DNA of 64,000 nt from Tepidiforma thermophila (GCF_002563855.1 NZ_PDJQ01000001.1:1364001-1428000), one strand, 5' to 3'; counted from the first letter of the stretch, positions 1-8,585 are shown. Numbers and translations are program-made. The notes: a model not told the origin generated them from the letters alone.

Positions 1-419
1 ATGCCTGTCCCGAGCGTCGCGTGGAGCAGGTGCCGCGTCCCTCGTCCCGCCCCAAACCGGTACTCCCCGAGCGCCGCCGCCGACGCGTCGTTCTCGATGT
101 ACGCCGGGATACCCAGCCGCTGCGCTACCGGCGTCGTCAGCACCACGTTCCGGAACCCCGCGATGTTCGGGGCGAAGATGACCTTCCCCTCGTTCGCGTT
201 GATCAGCCCCGCCGTCGCGATGCAGGCCGCCGCCGGCGCTGCACCTGACGCCTCCACGGTCCGCGCCAGCAGGTCCACCACCAGCTGAACGGCTTCCCCA
301 GGGCTTGCCTGCGGCGGTGTCGGGTGGTCCTCCCGGAACAGCACCTCGCCCCGCTCATCCACAATCGCCGCCCGCAGGTGCGTGCCTCCGAAATCCGCCG
401 CAAGCACTAGGCGCGTCAT
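1..419 (-). CDS. ROK-family sugar kinase (glucokinase-like), C-terminus outside window
   Basis: Reading leftward from the ATG at 419, the first 139 codons are open to the window edge, so only the N-terminal part is present. The protein opens with the ROK phosphate-binding loop (LAADFGGTHLRAAIVDERG, residues 5-23), and later has the catalytic region IENDASAAALGEYRFGAG, whose Asp is the expected general base, followed by a start of the second phosphate loop (LGTG). ROK kinases phosphorylate glucose, N-acetylglucosamine or related sugars with ATP in the cytoplasm. The zinc-binding Cys cluster, if present, would lie beyond the edge. Substrate cannot be told from this part. A TAGAGT box 6 nt upstream suggests a leaderless message. 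Confidence 0.85.
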   Translation of the reverse strand, partial: MTRLVLAADFGGTHLRAAIVDERGEVLFREDHPTPPQASPGEAVQLVVDLLARTVEASGAAPAAACIATAGLINANEGKVIFAPNIAGFRNVVLTTPVAQRLGIPAYIENDASAAALGEYRFGAGRGTRHLLHATLGTG

Positions 420-425
420 GCCCGC

Positions 426-431
426 ACTCTA
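426..431 (-). promoter_or_regulatory. -10 box, leaderless ROK kinase gene
   Basis: TAGAGT on the minus strand, with 6 nt between it and the ATG at 419. Transcription would begin at or beside the start codon. No Shine-Dalgarno sequence is visible in this gap. Confidence 0.5.
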
Positions 432-460
432 CCCCATCGCCCTCATTGACCGCATTTCGC

Positions 461-466
461 TACCCT
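461..466 (+). promoter_or_regulatory. -10 box, leaderless split-barrel gene
   Basis: TACCCT with a 6-nt gap to the ATG at 473; no Shine-Dalgarno sequence fits in the gap. This faces away from the similar box at 426-431, so a 53-bp gap serves two divergent genes. Confidence 0.45.
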
Positions 467-472
467 TCCGCC

Positions 473-913
473 ATGCCCGGCGCCCGCCTCGGCCCGCGCG
501 AGCGCGCCCTCCTCGCATCCGAACCGGTCGCCCGGCTCGCCACCATCAGCAGTGACGGCCGCCCGCACCTCGTCCCGGTCTGCTTCGCGCTGCTCGATGA
601 GCCGGCCGGGCACGTTCTCGCCATGTCCGTCGACGAAAAGCCGAAGCGCCCCGGCAGGCTCGCCCGCATCGCTAACCTCCGGCGCGACCCCCGCGCGGCC
701 CTCCTCGTCGACCGCTACGATGCCGACTGGTCGCGCCTCGCGTGGGTCCGCCTCGATGTCGACGCCGTCGTCCTCGAACGGGGTGACTGCTGGCCCGAAG
801 CGCTCGCGGCCCTCCGCGCGCGCTATCCGCAGTACCGCACGATGGACCTCGAGGCCCTGCCCCTCGTCCGGTTTGTCCCCGTTCGCATCGTCTCCTGGTT
901 CGCCTCCGGCTGA
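473..913 (+). CDS. PPOX-class (F420/FMN) split-barrel oxidoreductase, Rv0121-like
   Basis: A 146-residue split beta-barrel flavin/deazaflavin protein of the pyridoxamine-phosphate-oxidase superfamily. The N-terminal half (RLATISSDGRPHLVPVCFAL, about residues 21-40) is the usual first strand pair, and the family pattern K-R-x-G-R-L-A-R-I-x-N-L-R-R-D-P-R-A follows near residues 53-75. The layout fits the actinobacterial/Chloroflexota F420-dependent group of Mycobacterium Rv0121 (from memory of the family). The ATG at 473 was chosen over upstream starts because similarity begins there and a -10 box lies 6 nt before it. Substrate is unknown. Confidence 0.75.
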   Translation: MPGARLGPRERALLASEPVARLATISSDGRPHLVPVCFALLDEPAGHVLAMSVDEKPKRPGRLARIANLRRDPRAALLVDRYDADWSRLAWVRLDVDAVVLERGDCWPEALAALRARYPQYRTMDLEALPLVRFVPVRIVSWFASG

Positions 914-983
914 GCCCCGCAGGCGCCGTTCCCGAGCGCCCTGTTACGATCGCCGGGGCACGTTCGCCCGCGGAGGTTGTTCG

Positions 984-1457
984 ATGGTCCTGGAGTTCAC
1001 CATGCAGCGCATCGACGGCACGGAAGAGCCGCTCGAACGGTATCGCGGCAATGTCCTCATGCTCGTCAATGTCGCCAGCAAGTGCGGCCTCACCCCCCAG
1101 TACGCCGCCCTCCAGGCCATCTACGAACGCTACCGCGACCGCGGCTTCGAAATCCTCGGCTTCCCAGCCAACGACTTTATGGGCCAGGAGCCCGGCACCA
1201 ACGAGGAGATCGCCGCCTTCTGCGACCTCAACTACGGCGTCACCTTCCCCCTCTTCGCGAAGATCTCCGTCAAGGGCGAAGGCATGCACCCGCTCTACCG
1301 GGCTCTCACCTCGCTCCCCGCGCCGCTGGGCGGCGACGTCCTCTGGAACTTCCAGAAGTACCTCGTCGACCGCGACGGCAACGTCGTCGCGAAGTTCGAC
1401 CCGCGCACCCCGCCCGACGCGCCCGAGGTCATCGAAGCGATTGAGCAGCTCCTCTGA
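984..1457 (+). CDS. Thiol-type glutathione peroxidase
   Basis: Reduces hydrogen peroxide or lipid hydroperoxides in the cytoplasm; bacterial Cys forms usually take electrons from thioredoxin. The 157-residue length is typical. The peroxidatic Cys lies at residue 34 (NVASKCGLTPQY), a Gln follows in FPANDFMGQEPG, the resolving-Cys motif FCDLNYGVTFPLF is present and the third catalytic element is WNFQKYLVD. It is therefore a Cys enzyme, not a selenoprotein. The ATG at 984 has a good CGGAGG ribosome site at 971-976. A TACGAT box lies at about 944. The next gene converges on it 12 bp downstream. Confidence 0.9.
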   Translation: MVLEFTMQRIDGTEEPLERYRGNVLMLVNVASKCGLTPQYAALQAIYERYRDRGFEILGFPANDFMGQEPGTNEEIAAFCDLNYGVTFPLFAKISVKGEGMHPLYRALTSLPAPLGGDVLWNFQKYLVDRDGNVVAKFDPRTPPDAPEVIEAIEQLL

Positions 1458-1469
1458 GCGGGGCTGGTC

Positions 1470-2810
1470 TCAGACTTCCACGCCGTTCCTGAGGATGATC
1501 TGCGCGTACAGCTCCGCCGACTTCTTGGGGATCCGCGCCAGCGTCCGGTAGTCCGTGTACACGATGCCGAACCGCTTGCTGTAGCCGAACGCCCACTCGA
1601 AGTTGTCCATCAGCGACCACTGGTAGTAGGCCCGCACGTCGCAGCCGTCGGCAATCGCCCCGTGCAGCCCCGCCAGGAAGCCGCGCAGCAGCTCCTGTCG
1701 CGTGGTGTCGTCGATCACGCCGCTGGCGTCCGGCTCCGTGTTGTCGCAGACCCCGTTCTCGGTGATGGAGATCCGCGGCCGGTCGTACTCCCGCGAAACC
1801 CACCGCACGAACGCCCCGAGCGCATGGGGCGCCGCCTCATACCCCATCGGCAGGAGCGGCAGCCGCGGCGGCGCGTACGTGAACCCCACGCTGTTGTTCG
1901 CCGGCTGGATGAGCCCGCGCGAGTACAGGTTCACCCCGAGGAAGTCCGTCGGCGTCGCGATGACCTCCATGTCGCCCGGCTCAATCGGCAGCGGAACGCC
2001 CCGCTCGGCGAAATGCTTCACCACCGTCGCCGGGTACCCGCGCCCGAAGACCGGCCCGTGGAACAGCCGCGTGTCGAAGTCGCGCGCCCGCTCCACCGCT
2101 GCCGCAGTCTCGGGCGAGTCGTCCGCCGGTTCGTAGTACGTGTTGGCGTTCGTAATGCCGATCTCCCCGCGATACCCGCCCTCGCGGAAGACCCGCACCG
2201 CCTTCCCGTGCGCCAGCAGCGCGTGGTGAATCGCCCGCGCATACGCCCCGAGGTCCCGGATGCCCGGCGCCATCACACCCGTGCGGTGCCCCATCTCCGT
2301 GAACACAATCGGCTCGTTCAGCGTAATCCAGCGCGTCACCCGGTCGCCGAACCGGTCGAAGGCCGTCTTCGCGTACGCCGCGAACGCATCCGTCGTCTCC
2401 CGGTTCATCCACCCGCCGAGGTCCTGCAGCGCCTGCGGCAGGTCCCAGTGGTAGAGCGTGATCGCCGGCTCGATGTTCTTTTCGAGCAGGGCATCAATCA
2501 GCCGGTCGTAGAACGCCAGCCCCTGCTCATTCACCGCGCCCCGCCCGAACGGGTAAATCCGGGACCATGCCAGCGAGAACCGGTACGTCTGGATACCGAG
2601 GCTCGCCATCAGCTCGATGTCCTCGCGGTACCGGTGGTAGTGGTCGCACGCCACATCCCCCGTGTCGCCGTTCTGCACGCGCCCCGGCTGCCGGACGAAC
2701 GTGTCCCAGATCGTCACACCCCGGCCGTCCTCCCGGACGGCGCCTTCGATCTGGTACGCCGCCGTCGCGACGCCCCACTGGAAACCCTCAGGAAACGAGA
2801 GAAACGCCAT
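1470..2810 (-). CDS. GH1 beta-glucosidase
   Basis: Hydrolyses beta-glucosides or related beta-glycosides with retention of configuration. The 446-residue protein starts with the family N-terminus FPEGFQWGVATAAYQIEGA and shows the GH1 acid/base motif TLNEP and the nucleophile motif ISITENG. The C-terminal DNFEWAFGYSKRFGIVYTDY signature of the aglycone-side loop is also present. The ATG at 2810 follows a TAGAAT box by 7 nt, so a leaderless message is likely. No signal peptide is seen, so it is probably cytoplasmic. With the ROK kinase at the left edge it hints at use of imported disaccharides. Confidence 0.93.
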   Translation of the reverse strand: MAFLSFPEGFQWGVATAAYQIEGAVREDGRGVTIWDTFVRQPGRVQNGDTGDVACDHYHRYREDIELMASLGIQTYRFSLAWSRIYPFGRGAVNEQGLAFYDRLIDALLEKNIEPAITLYHWDLPQALQDLGGWMNRETTDAFAAYAKTAFDRFGDRVTRWITLNEPIVFTEMGHRTGVMAPGIRDLGAYARAIHHALLAHGKAVRVFREGGYRGEIGITNANTYYEPADDSPETAAAVERARDFDTRLFHGPVFGRGYPATVVKHFAERGVPLPIEPGDMEVIATPTDFLGVNLYSRGLIQPANNSVGFTYAPPRLPLLPMGYEAAPHALGAFVRWVSREYDRPRISITENGVCDNTEPDASGVIDDTTRQELLRGFLAGLHGAIADGCDVRAYYQWSLMDNFEWAFGYSKRFGIVYTDYRTLARIPKKSAELYAQIILRNGVEV

Positions 2811-2817
2811 TCGCCGG

Positions 2818-2823
2818 ATTCTA
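2818..2823 (-). promoter_or_regulatory. -10 box, leaderless beta-glucosidase gene
   Basis: TAGAAT on the minus strand, 7 nt before the ATG at 2810, with no ribosome-binding site between. Confidence 0.5.
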
Positions 2824-2926
2824 GCCGCGCCCTCCGCCGCAGGGAATACCGTCCGCCTCCCGTTTACGCGCCGCTCCCGCTCGCGTATCGTTCCCCGCGC
2901 ACAAACTATCCCGCGGAGTTGGCCCC

Positions 2927-3412
2927 GTGACACAGGAAAAGACGCCGCTCATCACCGATGAGATGCGCGCCCACGTCGGCAAGGAGTCCGAGCCCTTCAC
3001 CCTCGAGGTCGATAAAACCTCCATCCGCATGTTCGCCCGCGCCGTCGGCCACACCGACCCCATCTTCTACGACGAAGCCGCCGCCAAAGCCGCCGGCTAC
3101 CGCAGCCTCGTCGTGCCGCCGGGCTACCTCGGCACCCCCGTCTACAATCCGCGCGCCGGCGGCCGCCGCGGCTTCGACATCGGCCCCCAGCCGTCCCGCC
3201 CGCTCACCCGCGTCCTCAACGGCGGCACCGACATCGAGTACTTCGACGACATCTGCGCCGGCGACGTCCTGACCGCACGCTCCCACGTCGCTTCCTACGA
3301 AGAGCGAGAGGGCAGCATCGGCCAGATGCTCATCACGACCACCAAAACGGTCTACACCAACCAGGATGGCAAAGTCGTCGCCATCATGACCGGCACCAGC
3401 ATCCGCTACTAA
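2927..3412 (+). CDS. MaoC-like hydratase, N-terminal (FAS1-like) type
   Basis: A 161-residue hot-dog protein of the kind that forms one half of two-subunit (R)-specific enoyl-CoA hydratases. It has the sequence FARAVGHTDPIFYDEAAAKA near residues 34-53, the normal start of the MaoC N-domain, and LVVPPGYLGTPV after it. The active-site D-x4-H belongs to the C-type subunit, here the next gene 17 bp downstream. The GTG at 2927 follows a GCGGAG ribosome site. It is the first of three co-directional genes ending in a terminator at 4892. Confidence 0.8.
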   Translation: MTQEKTPLITDEMRAHVGKESEPFTLEVDKTSIRMFARAVGHTDPIFYDEAAAKAAGYRSLVVPPGYLGTPVYNPRAGGRRGFDIGPQPSRPLTRVLNGGTDIEYFDDICAGDVLTARSHVASYEEREGSIGQMLITTTKTVYTNQDGKVVAIMTGTSIRY

Positions 3413-3429
3413 CCCGGAGGGGCATCGCA

Positions 3430-3849
3430 ATGGCAGCGAAATGGGACGAAATCACGGAAGGCATGGCCATCCCCGAACTCAAGAAGAACTGCTCCACTCA
3501 GCAGCTCGTCCTCTGGGCAGCAGCCTCCGGGGACTTCTACCAGATTCACTACGATAAAGACTTCGCCAAGAGCACCGGCCTCAGCGACATCATCGTCCAC
3601 GGCGCACTCAAGCATGCCTTCCTCGGCCAGCTCCTCCACGACTGGCTCGGAGGCAACGGCAAGATCAAGCGCTTCGGCTGCAGCTACCGCGGCATGGACT
3701 ACCCGAACCAGGACATCCTCTGCAGGGGCATCGTCACCCGCAAATACGAAGAGAACGGCCAAAAGCTCGTCGACCTCGAGATCTGGACCGAAAACCCCGA
3801 GGGCAAGAAGACCACCCCCGGCTCAGCCACGGTCATCATCAACAGCTGA
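3430..3849 (+). CDS. MaoC-like dehydratase, catalytic hot-dog subunit
   Basis: A 139-residue single hot-dog domain. The hydratase pattern A-x-x-S-G-D-F-Y-x-I-H-x-D lies at residues 32-44, with the Asp and His expected to activate water for addition across a trans-2-enoyl-CoA double bond. A GGAGG ribosome site precedes the ATG. Together with the preceding half-hydratase and the following SDR it should form an enoyl-CoA hydratase/3-hydroxyacyl-CoA dehydrogenase route, as in steroid side-chain or (R)-specific beta-oxidation. The acyl chain used is unknown. Confidence 0.85.
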   Translation: MAAKWDEITEGMAIPELKKNCSTQQLVLWAAASGDFYQIHYDKDFAKSTGLSDIIVHGALKHAFLGQLLHDWLGGNGKIKRFGCSYRGMDYPNQDILCRGIVTRKYEENGQKLVDLEIWTENPEGKKTTPGSATVIINS

Positions 3850-3886
3850 CGGCGCCGCTGATTCCGCCGCAGAAGGAGCACAACCC

Positions 3887-4864
3887 ATGGGCAACCTCCT
3901 CGAGGGCAAAGTCATCGCCATGACCGGCGCCGGCCGCGGCATCGGCCGCGAGTGCGCCCTCCTCGCCGCCTCCGAAGGCGCCCGCGTCGTCGTCAACGAC
4001 CCCGGCGTCAATCCCGACGGCACCGGCCACGACGATGGGCCCGCCGCACAGGTCGTCGAGGAAATCAAAAAAATGGGCGGCGAAGCCGTCGCCAACTTCG
4101 CCGACGTCTCAACCATGGAGGGCGGGGAAAGCGTCATCCGCACCGCCCTGGATACCTGGGGCCGCCTCGACGGCCTCATCAACCTCGCCGCCATCCTCCG
4201 CGACCGTATGATCTTCAACCTCACCGAAGAAGAGTGGGACGACGTCATCCGCGTCGACCTCAAGGGCCACTTCACCACCATCAAGCCCGCCTCCGTCCTC
4301 ATGCGGCAGCAGCGCTACGGCCGCATCGTCAACTTCAGCTCGGTCTCCGGCCTGCAGGGCAACTCCGGCCAGGCGAACTACGGCGCCGCCAAGGCCGGCG
4401 TCGCCGGTCTCACCCGCGTCGCCGCCCGCGACCTCGGCCGCTACGGCGTCACCGTGAACTGCATCGCGCCCGGGGCCGCCACGCGGCTCACCGCCACCGT
4501 GCCCCAGAGCGCCCGCGAACTCCGCGCCCAGCGCGGCATCGCCGCCGCCGGAGGCCCGCCGCAGGCCGCCGCCAACCGCGCCGCCGAAGAAGCCGCCGCC
4601 ATGCGCACACCCGACATGGTCGCCCCGATGACCATCTACCTCCTCCTCGACGAGGCGTGGAACATCAACGGCCGCATCTTCCAGGTCGCCGGCGGGCATA
4701 TCGGCCTCCTCGCCGACCTCTATCCCCCCTTCCGCAACATCTACAAGCACGGCAAATGGACCCTCGATGAGCTCCGCATGCTCGTGCCTACCCAGCTTAT
4801 GGCCGGCATCGCCAACCCCGCTCCGCCCGCCGACGACATCAAAATCCCCGGCCGCGACTTCTAG
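3887..4864 (+). CDS. SDR-family 3-hydroxyacyl-CoA dehydrogenase-like protein
   Basis: An NAD(P)-dependent short-chain dehydrogenase of 325 residues. The cofactor loop TGAGRGIG is at residues 13-20, the catalytic Ser lies in NFSSVSGLQG, and Y-G-A-A-K supplies Tyr and Lys. The opening and overall length resemble the dehydrogenase part of peroxisomal multifunctional enzyme type 2, which works with MaoC-type hydratases; this matches the two upstream genes. The C-terminal extra (about 60 residues after the Rossmann fold) is typical of this group. AAGGAG lies 10 nt before the ATG. A strong terminator follows. Confidence 0.85.
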   Translation: MGNLLEGKVIAMTGAGRGIGRECALLAASEGARVVVNDPGVNPDGTGHDDGPAAQVVEEIKKMGGEAVANFADVSTMEGGESVIRTALDTWGRLDGLINLAAILRDRMIFNLTEEEWDDVIRVDLKGHFTTIKPASVLMRQQRYGRIVNFSSVSGLQGNSGQANYGAAKAGVAGLTRVAARDLGRYGVTVNCIAPGAATRLTATVPQSARELRAQRGIAAAGGPPQAAANRAAEEAAAMRTPDMVAPMTIYLLLDEAWNINGRIFQVAGGHIGLLADLYPPFRNIYKHGKWTLDELRMLVPTQLMAGIANPAPPADDIKIPGRDF

Positions 4865-4891
4865 CGGCAACCCCTTCCCGGGCCATCGAAC

Positions 4892-4917
4892 GGCCCGCCG
4901 GCACCTCCCGGCGGGCC
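4892..4917 (+). terminator. Intrinsic terminator of the MaoC-SDR operon
   Basis: A perfect 10-bp stem, GGCCCGCCGG and CCGGCGGGCC, with a 6-nt loop, followed by TCTTCTTCT. Confidence 0.85.
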
Positions 4918-4964
4918 TCTTCTTCTGTCGAGCACCTGCCGATACTCAGAGCAGGAACCCCAGC

Positions 4965-5933
4965 ATGACCAGCCGAGCCGCTCCGCCACCGGGCACGCCC
5001 CGCACGCTCCGCGTCCTCATCGTCGATGAGGACATCGCCCACATCCGCACCCTGCGGAAGCTCCTCGAGGCGTCGCCCCGCCTGGTGCCCCACGCTGCGC
5101 GCGACGTTGAGGAGGCCGGCCGCCTGCTCGACGGCGGCGCCTTCGACGTCGCGCTCGTCTCCGCCCGCCTCTGGCACGACCCGGCCGCACCCCTGGTCCG
5201 AGCCCTCCGCGAACGCCGGCCCGACGTCGCCGTCGTCCTCCTCCTCGACCAGGACCCCGCCCTCGAAGCCGTGCCCTCGCTCAAGCTCGGCGCCCACGAC
5301 TTCCTCACACTCAGCAGCCTCGATGAGGCCCAGCTCACCCTTCGCCTCGCCGTCGCCGTCGAAGAGAACCGCACCCTCCGCCGCCGCGACACCATGGTCC
5401 GCTGGCTCGAACGCGAAGCCCGCACCGACCACCTCACCGGCCTCTTCAACCGCCACGCCTTCGACGAGCGCCTCCGCGAGGAGTGCCGCGCACGCCGCGG
5501 CACCCGCGAGCCGGTCACCCTCATCCTCGCCGACCTTGTCGGCACCCGCGTCGTCAACCAGTCCCACGGCCACGACGCCGGCGACGACATGCTGCGCAGG
5601 GCCGCCGCCGCCATCCACCACTGCATCCGCGGCGGAGACTTCGCCGCCCGCATCGGCGGCGACGACTTCGGCATCATCCTCCCCGGCGCCGACCTCACCG
5701 TCGGCCGCCTCATCGCCCGCCGCATCGCCCAGGAGGTCGAGCGCCGCAACCTCGACGAATGGGCCGACCTCGTCCCCATCTCCCTCGCCTTCGGCGTCGC
5801 GACCGGCGTCGACTGCGATGCCGCCGACCTCTTCGCCGCCGCCGACCGGCAGCTCGCCGACCGGCCCCGCGGCGCAGCCGTGGTCTCGCTCCTCCGCCGC
5901 AACGGCGACAGCGACGGCCCCTCGGTCGCCTAG
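4965..5933 (+). CDS. Receiver-GGDEF protein with degenerate receiver
   Basis: A 322-residue protein with an N-terminal receiver-like fold (VLIVDEDIAHIRTLRKLL, residues 17-34) and a C-terminal diguanylate cyclase domain from about residue 148. The phosphoacceptor Asp position looks like Ser (ALVSARLW, Ser about 66), so phosphorylation is doubtful. The cyclase signature is GGDDF at 231-235, a conservative variant of GGDEF, and the usual FK after the first metal Asp (ADLVGTRVVN) is lost. Cyclic di-GMP synthesis is thus possible but not assured. Its stop codon shares CTAG with the convergent next gene. Confidence 0.8.
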   Translation: MTSRAAPPPGTPRTLRVLIVDEDIAHIRTLRKLLEASPRLVPHAARDVEEAGRLLDGGAFDVALVSARLWHDPAAPLVRALRERRPDVAVVLLLDQDPALEAVPSLKLGAHDFLTLSSLDEAQLTLRLAVAVEENRTLRRRDTMVRWLEREARTDHLTGLFNRHAFDERLREECRARRGTREPVTLILADLVGTRVVNQSHGHDAGDDMLRRAAAAIHHCIRGGDFAARIGGDDFGIILPGADLTVGRLIARRIAQEVERRNLDEWADLVPISLAFGVATGVDCDAADLFAAADRQLADRPRGAAVVSLLRRNGDSDGPSVA

Positions 5934-6817
5934 CCGGTCTCGCCGGCCAGCAGCGCCAGCGCCTCCACGATCGCCTGCGTACCGTCCCGCCCGCGTCCCC
6001 TCGCCTGCAGCATCTCGAACAGCTGCCGCACCAGCGCCGAACCCGGCAGCGGCGTGTGCGTCTCGTGCGCGGCGTCCAGCACCAGCCCCAGGTCCTTCTG
6101 CATCAGGTCCACCATAAACCCCGGCGCAAAGTCGCCCGCTACCGCCCGCGGACCCAGGTGCTGCAGCATCCACGAACCCGCCGCCCCCGCCGACACCACC
6201 TCGAGCATCTTCGCCGGGTCCACCCCTGAACGCCGGCACAGGCTGATCGCCTCCGCCATTGCCAGCAGGTTCAGGCCGCCCGCGACCTGGTTGCAGAGCT
6301 TGACCACCTGCCCGGCCCCCGGCGGCCCCACGTGCACAATCGTCTTGCCAATGGCCCGCAGCACCGGCAGCGCCCGCTCGAACGTCTCCGCATCCCCGCC
6401 AACCATGATCGCGAGCGTCCCCGCCTTTGCGCCCACATCGCCGCCCGAAACCGGCGCATCGAGCGCCGCAACGCCCCGCTCCGCCAGCTGTGCATGCACC
6501 TTCCGCGCCGTGGCCGGGGCGATGGTCGAGCAGTCGACGACGATGCTGCCCGGCGCCGCCCCGTCGATGACACCGCCCGGCCCGAGCACCACCGCCTCCA
6601 CATCGGCCGACGCCGTCACACAGGTGAACGTCAGCTCCGAGGCGGCGGCCACCTCCGCCGGCGACCCCGCGACGCGCGCCCCAGCAGCGGCCAGCGGCTC
6701 GGCCTTCGCCGCCGTCCGGTTCCAGACCGTCAGCTCGTAGCCGGCGGCCAGCAGGTTCGCCGCCATCGGGCCGCCCATAATCCCCAGTCCGATGAACCCC
6801 ACGCGCCGGATGGTCAT
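5930..6817 (-). CDS. 3-hydroxyisobutyrate dehydrogenase / tartronate semialdehyde reductase family
   Basis: A 295-residue NAD(P)-dependent beta-hydroxyacid dehydrogenase. The nucleotide loop GFIGLGIMGGPMAANLL opens the protein, the substrate loop is DAPVSGGDVGAKAGTL, and the catalytic Lys is in GAGQVVKLCNQ. Candidate substrates are 3-hydroxyisobutyrate, tartronate semialdehyde or succinic semialdehyde; sequence reading alone does not separate them. The ATG has a strong AGGAGGG site, in contrast with its leaderless neighbours. It converges with the GGDEF gene with a 4-bp overlap. Confidence 0.85.
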   Translation of the reverse strand: MTIRRVGFIGLGIMGGPMAANLLAAGYELTVWNRTAAKAEPLAAAGARVAGSPAEVAAASELTFTCVTASADVEAVVLGPGGVIDGAAPGSIVVDCSTIAPATARKVHAQLAERGVAALDAPVSGGDVGAKAGTLAIMVGGDAETFERALPVLRAIGKTIVHVGPPGAGQVVKLCNQVAGGLNLLAMAEAISLCRRSGVDPAKMLEVVSAGAAGSWMLQHLGPRAVAGDFAPGFMVDLMQKDLGLVLDAAHETHTPLPGSALVRQLFEMLQARGRGRDGTQAIVEALALLAGETG

Positions 6818-6883
6818 CCAGCCCTCCTCTGCCGGTGTGCTCCGCAGATCATGCCCCGGCCGGGCGAACGGCGCCTGCCTGCC

Positions 6884-7840
6884 TCAGCGCAGCGGAGCAT
6901 CCCACGGCAGCACCGACCGCCCCGGCTGGAGGATCGGCTTCACCACACCGTCGGCAATCACCGCCAGGATGTCGAACCCCGCGTAAAGTGTCGGGTCCAT
7001 GCCCCGCAGCGCCCACGAGAGCTTCTCATCCTCGGCGTACGTTGCCGGCCCCAGCACGACCAGCGCGCGCGCATCCGCACCCGTCGCCGGGGCCTCGTTC
7101 GCCGCCTTCACCAGCCGGCGCAGATTCCGCCGCAGCGACGCACTCCACGCGTCGTTCTCCGGCGCAGGGGTCCCCAGGATGCACGCCCCGCCGCCCCCGA
7201 GGTCGTTCGCCGTCCAGCAGTCCCGCGCCGGCACCACCACCGTGTCATCCACCTCCGGCTGCTGCGACGCCAGCACGATCCGGTCAAACAGCTCCTGCCG
7301 CTCTTCCTGCGAAGCCGGCAGCCGGAACAGCTCGTTCGAATTCAGCTGGAACGTCCCCGGCACGCGGTTCGTGAACTGCGCCCAGTGCCCGGCCAGCCCG
7401 CCCAGCGCCGTCACCACCGAGCCCGTTGTCGCCACCCGCCGCAGGTAGAGGTTCACCGGCCTGCAGAACTCCAGCCGGCCGTCATCCAGGCGCCTGGCCC
7501 CGTCGAGGCTCAGCACGAACTGCGAGAGCCCCGGCTCCTCGGTCGGGAAGCTGGCCCCCCGCGGCACCCAGACCGCCAGAGGCCGACCTTCCGCATCCAG
7601 CCGCCGCTCGAGCGCCGCCCGCGCCGCCTCCCACGCCACCGTCGCATCGGGCCCGAACGTGTTCACCACGGTCGTCCGCAGCGACCACCTCCGCCCGACG
7701 ACGACCGTCGCCGTCAGTGTGGTCCCGTCCGAACTGGCGTCCTCAACCGACGTGCTGCGCGCGTAGTGCGGACCGAACCAGCCGAGGAACAGCCGCAGCC
7801 CTGCCTCCGCCTGGTCTGCCGGGTAGCTTCGTTCGGCCAC
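6884..7840 (-). CDS. Conserved-looking protein of unknown function
   Basis: A 318-residue protein that I do not recognise. It has no signal peptide or membrane segment and is rich in Arg, Ala and Asp. The middle holds a run with two aromatic and Asn-rich patches (GHWAQFTNRVPGTFQLNSNE) and a Gly-rich turn (LGGGGACILG). Codon use matches neighbouring minus-strand genes, and it starts 12 bp after the L25 stop in the same direction, so it is probably co-transcribed with L25. No catalytic motif stands out. Confidence 0.6.
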   Translation of the reverse strand: MAERSYPADQAEAGLRLFLGWFGPHYARSTSVEDASSDGTTLTATVVVGRRWSLRTTVVNTFGPDATVAWEAARAALERRLDAEGRPLAVWVPRGASFPTEEPGLSQFVLSLDGARRLDDGRLEFCRPVNLYLRRVATTGSVVTALGGLAGHWAQFTNRVPGTFQLNSNELFRLPASQEERQELFDRIVLASQQPEVDDTVVVPARDCWTANDLGGGGACILGTPAPENDAWSASLRRNLRRLVKAANEAPATGADARALVVLGPATYAEDEKLSWALRGMDPTLYAGFDILAVIADGVVKPILQPGRSVLPWDAPLR

Positions 7841-7852
7841 AGCGCCCTGGGA

Positions 7853-8437
7853 TTAGCCGCCGCGCTGGCCGCGAATGCGCGGCTTCGCCACCGTCGCCAC
7901 CACCACCGAGGGGTCCGTCAGGATCTCGACGCCCGGCGGCGGCGTAATGTCGCCCACCGTCAGCACCGAGTCGAACCCCTTGAGCGGCGCGATGTCGACA
8001 GGGATCGTGTCCGGTATGTCGAGCGGGCGGCACCGCACCGACACGATTTCGATGCCCGGGAGGAGCGTCCCCGCAAGGTCGCGCACTGCCGGCGCCTCGC
8101 CGACAAGCCGCAGCGGCACGTTCGCCGTGATCGGCCGTTCCGGGTCAACCTGGAAGAAGTCGACATGGATCGGCTCGCCGGTCCCGTGCGCCCGCGCAAT
8201 CCCGCGCAGGATCACGTACCGCGGCTCCGTCTCGCCCGCCACCTTCAGCTCGATCATCGCCCGCAGCCCGGCCGACTTGATCGTCCGCGCAAACTGGCGC
8301 GCATCAATCTCGATCGCCCGCGACGGAATCGCCTTCCCGTACACATTCGCCGGCAGCCGGCCCTCGGCCCGGAGCTGCTTTACCTTCTTTCCGAGGACGG
8401 TGCGGGGCGCCGCCTCGATCGTGACGCGTTCAGCCAT
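7853..8437 (-). CDS. rplY: 50S ribosomal protein L25/Ctc
   Basis: Binds 5S rRNA in the large ribosomal subunit. At 194 residues it is the long CTC form with an N-terminal L25 domain (GKKVKQLRAEGRLPANVYGK, residues 15-34) and a C-terminal beta domain containing VPLRLVGEAPAVR and the IPVDIAPLKGFDSV segment. The ATG at 8437 was preferred over an ATG 16 codons earlier because L25 similarity begins there and GGAGAGGG precedes it at a proper distance. The free-standing 5S gene lies 6 kb away on the other strand. Confidence 0.92.
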   Translation of the reverse strand: MAERVTIEAAPRTVLGKKVKQLRAEGRLPANVYGKAIPSRAIEIDARQFARTIKSAGLRAMIELKVAGETEPRYVILRGIARAHGTGEPIHVDFFQVDPERPITANVPLRLVGEAPAVRDLAGTLLPGIEIVSVRCRPLDIPDTIPVDIAPLKGFDSVLTVGDITPPPGVEILTDPSVVVATVAKPRIRGQRGG

Positions 8438-8523
8438 GGCAATAACCCTCTCCGCCACGCTCCATACGTGGCGCAACAGCTCCAATCTAGCCGAGGGCTC
8501 GGCAGGGTCAAGCCTCCGCAGCC

Positions 8524-8555
8524 AAAAAGTCGAGCCAGCCGTTGACGGCTGGCTC
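8524..8555 (-). terminator. Intrinsic terminator of the ferredoxin gene
   Basis: On the minus strand a perfect 10-bp stem (GAGCCAGCCG and CGGCTGGCTC, 8532-8555) with a 4-nt loop is followed by GACTTTTTGG. It lies 31 bp after the ferredoxin stop and separates that gene from rplY. Confidence 0.85.
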
Positions 8556-8585
8556 CCTGCTTCGCGGTTGCCGCGGGGCTCCAGG

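Noticed and set aside
984-1457. A selenoprotein glutathione peroxidase
   Set aside because: The peroxidatic position is an ordinary Cys codon (TGC) and no in-frame TGA or SECIS-like element is needed.
6332-8545. A 737-codon plus-strand frame across three minus-strand genes
   Set aside because: Its translation is Arg/Pro/His-rich with no domain, and the minus strand holds recognisable dehydrogenase and L25 genes with ribosome sites.
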